DNA from: Propionimicrobium sp963511305
Lineage (GTDB): Bacteria > Actinomycetota > Actinomycetes > Propionibacteriales > Propionibacteriaceae
Direction: 5' to 3'
Length of the DNA: 32,318 nt
NCBI GenBank assembly: GCA_963511305.1
Contig: CAUPIJ010000022.1
Coordinates: forward strand, 1 to 32,318
This document shows, one piece after another, positions 7,828 to 14,306 of the stretch; the first letter of the stretch is position 1; every line of letters begins with the position of its first letter. The notes under the pieces were generated by a model. The model worked only from the letters and a program-made list of their open reading frames with translations. It was not told where the DNA came from and made no database searches. The position numbers and the translations under genes were made by a program.

Positions 7828-7880
7828 AAAATTTTGAGCCTGACCTTAATTTATTGCACAGAAGCCAGGCTCAAAATTTT
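7828..7880. terminator. Bidirectional rho-independent terminator
   Basis: AAAATTTTGAGCCTG (7828-7842) and CAGGCTCAAAATTTT (7866-7880) form a perfect 15-bp stem around a 23-base loop, with A/T runs on both sides. It lies between the convergent SorC gene and the second MFS gene and can serve both. Confidence 0.88.
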
Positions 7881-7888
7881 CGAATTGA

Positions 7889-9208
7889 TTATTTATGAAT
7901 AGTTGCGTTCTTCTCCGGGTTCTTTCCACCCCACATCTTCATCAAAATAAATGTTAGGATCGCACCCGCTAGCAGAACAGCCGCAAGGAAGAACATGCCA
8001 TTTTTAGGCGTGCCGGTTGCATCAGAGATCCAACCGACGACATACGGTCCCACGAATCCACCTATATTTCCAAAGGAGTTAACGAACGCAATGCCAACTG
8101 CAGCAGTTGCACCTACGAGATACCTAGAGGGCAAAGGCCAGAAGATTCCGGCAATAGAATACAAGGCGAATGCTGCTAGCGACATCGCTGCCAAAGAAGC
8201 AGCGGGGGTTTGTAAAAAGCCCGCCAAGGCAATACCTATAGCCGAAATAATATAAATTACGCCTAGAGGAATCCAGTTCTCCCTAAAGAATTTACTGGCA
8301 GTTCTCGAAACAACAAGTATGCCAATAAATCCGAAAATATATGGAATAGTTGACAAATACCCAGTAGTTACGTGGCTACTGGAGAATTCTTGAACCACAG
8401 AAGGTACCCAAAAACTTAATCCATAAATTCCTACCGTAGATGGAAAGAACAAAAATGCAAATCCCCAAACGTACTTGTCTCCAAGAGCAGCAAACGGGTT
8501 TTTATGTTCAATTTGGCCTAGTTCGACTCGATCTTTAGCGAGTTCTACATCTATCCACTCTGCTTCAGCTTCAGAAATCCAATGAGCATCTCGTGGTGTG
8601 TCCTTAATCCAAAGCAAAGTTGGAATACCAGCAATAACCGCGATTCCTCCGCACAGAAGGAACATCCAATGCCACCCTCTAAGCCCAAACAAATCAAGGT
8701 CGAGCATCCATCCTGCCAAAGGACTCATAATCAAAAAAGCAAGCGGCTGCGCTAAAACGAACGTCCCAGTTGCTTTCGTCCTGTGTCTCTGAGGGAACCA
8801 CTGCGTCAAATAGTATAAAATTCCAGGGTAGAAACCTGCTTCGGCTGCGCCCAATAAGAATCTTAGTAAATAAAAGATGTGAGCATTGGGAGTAAGGGCT
8901 ATAAGCATAGTAACTATGCCCCAAGTAACAAGAATCCTTGTGAACCATTTACGGGCACCGACTTTTGGCATTATATAATTCGAAGGTACTTCGAATAAGA
9001 AATAACCCAAAAAGAACAGCCCTGCTCCAAGACCATAAGCTGCATCCGATAGTCCCACGTCAGCAGCCATATCCAATTTTGCAAAGCTTACAACTGAACG
9101 ATCAATATATGCGATCGTGTAAAGAACCATCGCGAAAGGAACAATATGCCTAGAGATTTTAACAATTAGTTCTTTTTCGTCGACTTTAGAAATATCTACT
9201 GATGACAT
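7889..9208 (-). CDS. MFS transporter, ACS family (second acid-sugar carrier)
   Basis: A 439-residue membrane protein with about 12 hydrophobic segments, of the anion:cation symporter family that includes phthalate, 4-hydroxyphenylacetate and tartrate carriers. Family marks include IAYIDRSVVSFAKLDM in TM1, the FFLGYFLFEVPSNYIM segment in TM2, RFLLGAAEAGFYPG in TM4 and the charged loop around KDTPRDAHWISEAEAEW. The frame extends to a GTG at 9214, but that codon is part of the ribosome binding site AGGAGGTG. The ATG at 9208, five bases after AGGAGG, is preferred. It is last in an operon with the TIM-barrel protein and the 3-hydroxyacyl-dehydrogenase-family enzyme, 22 bases after the latter. It differs clearly from the other MFS protein in this region, suggesting a different acid as cargo. 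Confidence 0.84.
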   Translation of the reverse strand: MSSVDISKVDEKELIVKISRHIVPFAMVLYTIAYIDRSVVSFAKLDMAADVGLSDAAYGLGAGLFFLGYFLFEVPSNYIMPKVGARKWFTRILVTWGIVTMLIALTPNAHIFYLLRFLLGAAEAGFYPGILYYLTQWFPQRHRTKATGTFVLAQPLAFLIMSPLAGWMLDLDLFGLRGWHWMFLLCGGIAVIAGIPTLLWIKDTPRDAHWISEAEAEWIDVELAKDRVELGQIEHKNPFAALGDKYVWGFAFLFFPSTVGIYGLSFWVPSVVQEFSSSHVTTGYLSTIPYIFGFIGILVVSRTASKFFRENWIPLGVIYIISAIGIALAGFLQTPAASLAAMSLAAFALYSIAGIFWPLPSRYLVGATAAVGIAFVNSFGNIGGFVGPYVVGWISDATGTPKNGMFFLAAVLLAGAILTFILMKMWGGKNPEKNATIHK

Positions 9209-9230
9209 TTTCACCTCCTGCTATAAGTAT

Positions 9231-10199
9231 TTATTTTTTTCCAGAAGGTGCCGGGCCAAGCTCTTGGACAAGGTTCAGCATCTTTGAATAAGCCTTATTT
9301 CTGTATTCGATCAATTCGGCTTTCGTTTCATCATCAAAGTCACCCGTAATTCCTCTATTATTTTTAACCCCAAAACGATTATCCTTAACACAATCTTTAA
9401 GCAGTTGCGGCGTTTCCAGACGTTTTCCGAAGGCCTCTTCAAAGGTTTTGAAGCAATCGGCGTAAACATCCAGCCCTGCCTGGTCTGCAATTGCAAATGG
9501 TCCAAAGAATCCAAGCCTGAAACCGAACGTCGTTCTAACGATTGTGTCTACATCTTCAGGTGTAGCGACACCCTCTTCGACCACAGAGCAAGCTTCCTTT
9601 AATAGGACGTACTGCAAACGATTCAGTACCATGCCAGGCGTATCAGCGACCTGCGCTCCCTCCCTACCGCAAGCCTTAAGAAGATCTTTGACGGATAAGA
9701 TTACTTCAGGCTTCGTATCTTCCCCTGCAACCAACTCAACACCTGGTATGAAAGGAGCTGGATTAGAGAAATGTACCGTAAGGAACCTTTCAGGATTTTT
9801 GACAACAGGTGCTAAAACATGAACAGGAATCGTGGATGTGTTGGTACCAATAATTGCATCCGAAGGAGCATTATTGGAGATAAGTTTCAGGACACTGGTT
9901 TTAACATCAACTCTTTCAAATACAGCTTCTTGAACGTAATCAACATCCGCGACAGCTTCTTCGATTGAATCTGCCATTCTCAGATTTAATTTGATTTTCT
10001 CAGTTGACCCTGGCTTATACAGACCTTGATCTTCGAATTCTTGTCCTTCCTTTATTAGCCTTTCGAAATTCTTAATTGTTGATTCTTTATCAACGTCAGC
10101 TATAGCAACATCAAAACCCGCAATTGCAAAGGATTGCGCGATGCCTCCTCCCATGTATCCAGCACCGATAACAGCAGTCTTTTTAATTGTTTTCGACAT
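9231..10199 (-). CDS. 3-hydroxyacyl-CoA dehydrogenase-family NAD-dependent dehydrogenase (acid-sugar substrate suspected)
   Basis: About 322 residues. An N-terminal Rossmann fold carries VIGAGYMGGGIAQ, and the acidic ADVD at the end of the second strand points to NAD. The catalytic histidine is in TVHFSNPAPFIPGVELVAG (about residue 141), followed by NRLQY and the helical C-terminal domain. The family includes 3-hydroxybutyryl-CoA dehydrogenase, carnitine dehydrogenase and L-gulonate 3-dehydrogenase (lambda-crystallin), all oxidising a hydroxyl beta to a carboxyl group. No thiolase, CoA ligase or crotonase lies nearby; the neighbours are a sugar isomerase and an acid transporter. Oxidation of a sugar acid at C3 is therefore more likely than fatty acid metabolism. 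Two ATGs are in tandem; the second, six bases after AAGGAG, is preferred. The exact substrate is unknown. Confidence 0.8.
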   Translation of the reverse strand: MSKTIKKTAVIGAGYMGGGIAQSFAIAGFDVAIADVDKESTIKNFERLIKEGQEFEDQGLYKPGSTEKIKLNLRMADSIEEAVADVDYVQEAVFERVDVKTSVLKLISNNAPSDAIIGTNTSTIPVHVLAPVVKNPERFLTVHFSNPAPFIPGVELVAGEDTKPEVILSVKDLLKACGREGAQVADTPGMVLNRLQYVLLKEACSVVEEGVATPEDVDTIVRTTFGFRLGFFGPFAIADQAGLDVYADCFKTFEEAFGKRLETPQLLKDCVKDNRFGVKNNRGITGDFDDETKAELIEYRNKAYSKMLNLVQELGPAPSGKK

Positions 10200-10217
10200 C
10201 ATCGTCTCCTTAAATAA

Positions 10218-11150
10218 TTATTTATTCTGAAATAGTTTTTCTGAGCTTTTAAGAACAGTTCTTATATATTTGGCATTTGTCGCACCTACGCTTAACCAAT
10301 CACCGCCGTAATGTTCTGTTTGAAATGCACCTTCATATCCGAGACTTAACGCTTGACGAATGATTGATCTGTAATTTATCCAGCCTGTTTCCAGTGGCGC
10401 AGGAGCAGAAAAATAAGCTCCAGTAGACACATCTTTGTCACGTAAATAATTCTTGATATGCCAGTAATTTGCATAGGGTAAAACCAAGTCGAACATGTCA
10501 CGATAGTCAGGAACCGGGCGGTGCAGCCTAACTAAATTGCCGATATCAGGATTAATGCCTACTGCAGGATGATCACAATCCTTTACGAAAGAAACAGCGT
10601 CTTCAGCTGTGCCTGTGTAGGTGTCCTCGTACATTTCGAGAGATATTTCCATGCCATTACGCGTCGCGTGATCAGCAACCTCCCGCACCCGCTCAATGGC
10701 TTGCGACCTCAATCTCGGATCATCTTTATGGCCATCTACGTACCAAAACCACTGAGCCTTTTCTTGTTCCGGGGTTAGTGCTTGCATAAAACCTATATTT
10801 AGGATTTTTGCTCCAAGCTCCGCAGCACGATCAAGCGCGATATGCATACGATTCACGTATTCTTCGCCATGATCCACATCTACCGGGCTGCGTCTTCCAA
10901 ACGAAAGACCAGGCACAATCAGGTTGTAGCTTTCAATGAGTTTTCTAAGTTCACTGAACCGTTCATCGCTAATAGTTGAGATGTTTACCCAGTCATCAAT
11001 TGGGTCGATCGCCTTATATCCATAAGAAATGACTTGTTCAAGATGATCAGCCCAAACCGAGACAGGGGCATCATCAAGAGGTGTCCCGTCCTCAGCCTTA
11101 GAGCCGAAATTCATCTTGCACGCGATCGGCCAGTTTTCTGCGGTGTACAT
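10218..11150 (-). CDS. TIM-barrel sugar isomerase/epimerase (xylose isomerase-like, AP-endonuclease-2 fold)
   Basis: A 310-residue protein of the sugar phosphate isomerase/epimerase superfamily. The four metal ligands usual for the fold can be seen: Glu in ISLEMYEDTY, Asp in VGINPDIGN, His in YWHIKNY and Glu in FQTEHYGGDW. The superfamily holds epimerases, isomerases, dehydratases and 3-oxo-isoapionate decarboxylase-type enzymes, so the reaction cannot be fixed from sequence. Being first in an operon with a C3-type dehydrogenase and an acid transporter, it probably acts on a keto sugar acid. The frame opens further upstream to 11186, but AAGAAGGG six bases before the ATG at 11150 decides the start. 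A structured leader and a promoter with an embedded palindrome precede it. Confidence 0.82.
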   Translation of the reverse strand: MYTAENWPIACKMNFGSKAEDGTPLDDAPVSVWADHLEQVISYGYKAIDPIDDWVNISTISDERFSELRKLIESYNLIVPGLSFGRRSPVDVDHGEEYVNRMHIALDRAAELGAKILNIGFMQALTPEQEKAQWFWYVDGHKDDPRLRSQAIERVREVADHATRNGMEISLEMYEDTYTGTAEDAVSFVKDCDHPAVGINPDIGNLVRLHRPVPDYRDMFDLVLPYANYWHIKNYLRDKDVSTGAYFSAPAPLETGWINYRSIIRQALSLGYEGAFQTEHYGGDWLSVGATNAKYIRTVLKSSEKLFQNK

Positions 11151-11154
11151 TCGT

Positions 11155-11219
11155 ATCCCTTCTTTGGGATCTGAGCGCTGCACCAAGCTACTTCCTCGTC
11201 AGCTTGGCGAAGACGAGGA
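11155..11219 (-). promoter_or_regulatory. Structured 5' leader: possible pseudoknot plus Shine-Dalgarno-masking hairpin
   Basis: On the transcript (minus strand) TCCTCGTC (11219-11212) pairs with GACGAGGA (11200-11193), 8 bp. CCAAGCT inside that loop (11207-11201) also pairs with AGCTTGG downstream (11189-11183), 7 bp. The two stems interleave, so they form an H-type pseudoknot or are mutually exclusive. Further down, ATCCC (11170-11166) pairs with GGGAT (11159-11155) and covers the GGG of the ribosome binding site. The arrangement is riboswitch-like, about 95 bases from the likely transcription start to the ATG. It matches no class I can name. Confidence 0.4.
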
Positions 11220-11250
11220 TTACCCGCCTTGCGCTTTCCTTATTTCCTAC

Positions 11251-11280
11251 ATTCTACATCCTATAGGATTTTTATGACAA
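11251..11280 (-). promoter_or_regulatory. Promoter with embedded operator for the TIM-barrel operon
   Basis: On the minus strand TTGTCA (11280-11275) and TAGAAT (11256-11251) form a sigma-70-type promoter with an 18-base spacer. The perfect 12-bp palindrome ATCCTATAGGAT (11269-11258) fills that spacer, so a bound repressor would exclude RNA polymerase. The same palindrome recurs upstream of the DhaK-DhaL gene at 13225-13236. Confidence 0.6.
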
Positions 11281-11300
11281 GAGATTCTCCAAACAAAATT

Positions 11301-11318
11301 TTTGGGTATTAACCCAAA
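11301..11318. promoter_or_regulatory. 7-bp inverted repeat upstream of the TIM-barrel operon promoter
   Basis: TTTGGGT-ATTA-ACCCAAA lies about 20 bases upstream of the -35 hexamer. With T-runs beside it, it could be a weak terminator, but no plus-strand transcript leads into it and the minus-strand DhaK-DhaL gene already has a strong terminator at 11412-11445. An activator or auxiliary operator site is equally possible. Confidence 0.25.
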
Positions 11319-11411
11319 TTTTTAAAATTTTCCCTTCCACTCTCACCTGGGACTAGGCCTACCGCGTGGATAACTCAGAGCTTCGTTTGTGTGTAATGTC
11401 AGCGCTAAACA

Positions 11412-11445
11412 AAGCGTGCGAGCATCCGAAGATGCCCGCACGCTT
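11412..11445 (-). terminator. Rho-independent terminator of the DhaK-DhaL gene
   Basis: AAGCGTGCGAGCATC (11412-11426) pairs with GATGCCCGCACGCTT (11431-11445) with one mismatch. Read on the minus strand the loop is a C(TTCG)G tetraloop and the stem is followed by TTTGTTTAG. It lies 20 bases after the kinase stop codon. Confidence 0.85.
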
Positions 11446-11464
11446 GTGAATTAAATTTCAGGGG

Positions 11465-13180
11465 CTAAGCCTTCTCAATAAACTTAGTTATCGCATCTAC
11501 GATCATCGCGAACGAAACCGCACCTGGGTCTGGCACACCCAACGCCTTTTCACCGTGCGACCGTGCCCTGCCCAAGCCTGGCAGCATATCCTTCGTGGCC
11601 TCCGCGCCTTCCTGCGCTGCCTTGACCGCAGCCTTCCAAGACTCGGCGATTTCCCCGCTGTCGTTAACCAGCGTTTCAACAAATGGCGAGATGGCGTCGA
11701 CCATCGTCTTGTCGCCAACCTTAGCGCCGCCCTGTTTGGTAATCGCGTCAAGCGCAGACTTGACCCCATCGCGCAGACTTTGGCAATTGAACGATTCTTC
11801 GTCGCCAAACGTCTCACTCAACGCCCTCAGCATGGCCCCCCATAGAGCCCCGGAGGTGCCCCCGGCCCCGTCCTGCCAGGCGTCGCCAGCCCAACGCAAA
11901 GTCGTGCCCGCGCCGGCGCCCGCTTCCACAGCCTGCTGAGCCGCCGTCATCGCAGAGTGCGAACCATTCTGCATGCCAATTCCATGGTCGCCGTCTCCAG
12001 CTATCGAATCGATGCGGCCCAACTCCTCGGCATTTTCATCAACAGTGCTAGCCACCTGCGTCAAAGCCTCGCCAATTACAACAGCGAACTGTTTCGACTC
12101 AGCGCTAGCCTCGGGGACATCAGAGAGATCAAGATTCGCCTTGTCATAGCTTGATTCGTCAACGCCTATTAGGTCTGCGCTCGCCTCGCCAACAGAATAT
12201 GCCGGCGATTGAGCAGGCGCCAGCCAAAGCTTTTCCAGCTCTTCGTCGAGCCAAAATAGGGTCAGCGAGACTCCTGCCATCTCGAAGCTCGTGCAGAATT
12301 CTCCAACCTTGGAATCAGCGATAACGACGCCTTTGGCTTCCAATTTCTCGCGAACGAAAGAATATAGAACAAACATTTCGTCGTTCTTGAAAGCGCCTAG
12401 CCCGTTGATCACTACAACGACACGCTGCCCTTCGACTTTGACGTTCGCCTCATCCAAAAGTTTGCTGACCAGCAAATCAGCCAAGCCTTCAGGCGTTGGG
12501 ACGTCGGTTTCGTCCAGGCCAGGCTCGCCGTGAATGCCCAAGCCGATAGCCATCTTGCCCTTGGGAACTTCAAACAGCGGCTTATCAGCACCCGGCAATG
12601 TGCAGCCAGAGAAAGCAACGCCTAGCGAGAAAGTGTTCTCGTTGGCCCGCTTGGTCACATCATAAACCTCGTCAAGGTCGTAGCCAGCGGCGGCTGCAGC
12701 GCCCGCGACCTTAAACACGCACAAATCGCCGGCAATGCCACGGCGCTTGTCTCGCTCATCAGCGGGCGCCGAGTAAATATCGTCCGCGACTCGCACAGTT
12801 CGAACGGGAATGCCGTCGCCCTCCAAGCTTTCAGCCGCAGAATCAAACTGCAACTTGTCGCCAGCGTAGTTCCCGTAGGTCAGCAGGACGCCTTTGCCCT
12901 GTTCCACTGCCCTCGACACCGACTCCACCTGATGCGCGCTCGGTGAGGCAAAAATATTGCCCAAAACCGCCCCATGAGCTAACCCCGGGCCAACCAGACC
13001 GGCAAAAGCTGGATAGTGCCCAGACCCGCCGCCAATCACAATCACCACCTGATCGTCCGCGCTGCGCGTCGTGCGCACAACACCGCCAGAAACAGCATGC
13101 ACCACGTCCTCGTGAGCCAGTGCGAACCCTTTCGCAGCCTGCGCCGCGAAAGTAGCCGGATCGTTCAGCAAAAAAGTCAT
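11465..13180 (-). CDS. DhaK-DhaL fusion kinase (dihydroxyacetone / erythrulose kinase, LerK/DerK-like)
   Basis: A 571-residue ATP-dependent ketose kinase. The DhaK domain (about 1-335) holds His55 in GGGSGH, Asp108 in NYAGDKL and His217 in GLGIHGEPG, the residue that binds the ketone substrate covalently. The DhaL domain (about 365-571) holds the Mg-ATP aspartates in AGDGDHGIGM (Asp396, Asp398) and the late LGRARSHGEKALGVPDPGA. In place of GGGSGHEPAHAG, usual in dihydroxyacetone kinases, it reads GGGSGHYPAFAG, which I associate with the erythrulose kinases (LerK, DerK) of actinobacterial tetritol pathways. Erythrulose-type isomerases lie 9 kb away in the tetronate operon. GAGGAG precedes the ATG. 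The gene stands alone, with an upstream ATCCTATAGGAT operator shared with the TIM-barrel operon. Dihydroxyacetone remains a possible substrate. Confidence 0.88.
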   Translation of the reverse strand: MTFLLNDPATFAAQAAKGFALAHEDVVHAVSGGVVRTTRSADDQVVIVIGGGSGHYPAFAGLVGPGLAHGAVLGNIFASPSAHQVESVSRAVEQGKGVLLTYGNYAGDKLQFDSAAESLEGDGIPVRTVRVADDIYSAPADERDKRRGIAGDLCVFKVAGAAAAAGYDLDEVYDVTKRANENTFSLGVAFSGCTLPGADKPLFEVPKGKMAIGLGIHGEPGLDETDVPTPEGLADLLVSKLLDEANVKVEGQRVVVVINGLGAFKNDEMFVLYSFVREKLEAKGVVIADSKVGEFCTSFEMAGVSLTLFWLDEELEKLWLAPAQSPAYSVGEASADLIGVDESSYDKANLDLSDVPEASAESKQFAVVIGEALTQVASTVDENAEELGRIDSIAGDGDHGIGMQNGSHSAMTAAQQAVEAGAGAGTTLRWAGDAWQDGAGGTSGALWGAMLRALSETFGDEESFNCQSLRDGVKSALDAITKQGGAKVGDKTMVDAISPFVETLVNDSGEIAESWKAAVKAAQEGAEATKDMLPGLGRARSHGEKALGVPDPGAVSFAMIVDAITKFIEKA

Positions 13181-13224
13181 TGAAACTCCTCAACGTCGAG
13201 GGATATTTTCGATCAATTAAAGAT

Positions 13225-13236
13225 ATCCTATAGGAT
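13225..13236. promoter_or_regulatory. Palindromic operator ATCCTATAGGAT upstream of the DhaK-DhaL kinase
   Basis: A perfect 12-bp palindrome 45 bases upstream of the kinase start, identical to the one in the TIM-barrel operon promoter (11258-11269); the identity extends to ATCCTATAGGATTTT on the plus strand. No clear -35/-10 pair can be placed around this copy. The rest of the 294-base gap to the tag gene shows nothing else I recognise. Confidence 0.55.
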
Positions 13237-13474
13237 TTTCCGTCCCTGTGTTTGATCTATAGACAGACCCGAATCTTTTTAAACCACAAAACACAACCTC
13301 GCCAAACCATAGACGAGCCCTTGATCCGTTCGCCACGCCCGCCCTCATGCGTTCACAGCGAGGTCAGCGGCAGTAAATTTTTTTCATTTTTCGGCTCTAG
13401 ATTGATGAGAAATTCCCAAACATTCCCTGTGAATGAACCTCAAAATTGTCAGCGCTAGCTGGAAGTATTGCCAC

Positions 13475-14110
13475 ATGAATGATTTGATTGTCGGCAAGGA
13501 CGGCAGAGCCCGGCCCGGCTGGGCCCGCGATGGAATATTGCGTGAGTACTACGACGCCGAGTGGGGAGATCCCGTTTCTGAAGAGCGTGGGATTTACGAG
13601 CGAATATGCCTAGAGGCTTTCCAGGCCGGGCTTTCATGGAAAACCGTGTTGGAAAAAAGACCCGCCTTGCGACAGGTTTTCCAGAATTTCAACCCAGACG
13701 TAGTTTGCGATTTTGACGAGGCTGACGTCGCCCGATTGATGGGCGACCAGCGAATAATTCGCAACAGACGAAAGATCGAAGCCGCGATAACCAACGCTAA
13801 GGCGACAGTTAAGCTGCGCGAAAGCCAGCCGCTAACCGAGCTGGTCTGGTCGTATCGCCCCAAACGCACGAACGCCCCAAAAACAAACGCAGATATTCCT
13901 TCGAAAACGCCAGAGTCTGCGGCGCTAAGCAAGCGGCTAAAGAAAGAAGGATTCAAATTTGTTGGCCCCACAACGGCCTATGCCCTGATGCAGGCCATCG
14001 GGATGGTGGACGACAACCTCGTCGGCGCGTGGAAGAGGGGACGATCAGGGGTTTTCGATGAGCGCGGATACGCCAGAGACCTAGACGAGTTGATCGCCGA
14101 GCAGAACTAA
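13475..14110 (+). CDS. tag: DNA-3-methyladenine glycosylase I (TAG family) lacking zinc ligands
   Basis: A 211-residue protein with the TAG fold: EYYDAEWGDPV, LEAFQAGLSWKTVLEKR with the catalytic Glu, IIRNRRKIEAAITNA and GFKFVGPTTAYALMQAIGMVDDNLVG. It would remove 3-methyladenine from alkylated DNA. The four zinc ligands of the E. coli enzyme (Cys4, His17, His175, Cys179) are replaced: there is no N-terminal Cys, YHD reads YYD, and the NDHLVGC-type segment reads DDNLVGA. Such zinc-less relatives appear common in actinobacteria, so this is probably a working subfamily. The frame opens at 13433, but GGAAG nine bases before the ATG at 13475 fits better. Confidence 0.85.
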   Translation: MNDLIVGKDGRARPGWARDGILREYYDAEWGDPVSEERGIYERICLEAFQAGLSWKTVLEKRPALRQVFQNFNPDVVCDFDEADVARLMGDQRIIRNRRKIEAAITNAKATVKLRESQPLTELVWSYRPKRTNAPKTNADIPSKTPESAALSKRLKKEGFKFVGPTTAYALMQAIGMVDDNLVGAWKRGRSGVFDERGYARDLDELIAEQN

Positions 14111-14306
14111 TCAACTTTTTACAAGGACTTTTTTAGATGGAACCGCGAGGCTGCATTGCGAACGGGCCGGTTATTCGCTGCAAAGCCCGCCGCGTTCGTC
14201 ATCTTCTGGTGCGCATTTTAGGTAGACCTCACAGTCACCTGCCGGACAATCACCTTTTTGCTAAACCCAGCGGGCTAATCTGAATCGACAAGGTTTGGAG
14301 GAGAAG

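Noticed and set aside
11301..11318. TTTGGGT-ATTA-ACCCAAA as a terminator
   Set aside because: No transcript on the plus strand reaches it, and the minus-strand gene upstream already has a strong terminator; left as a possible protein site.
14111..14306. T-box or attenuator upstream of ilvD
   Set aside because: No specifier-like stem, antiterminator or Leu/Ile/Val-rich leader peptide could be seen.
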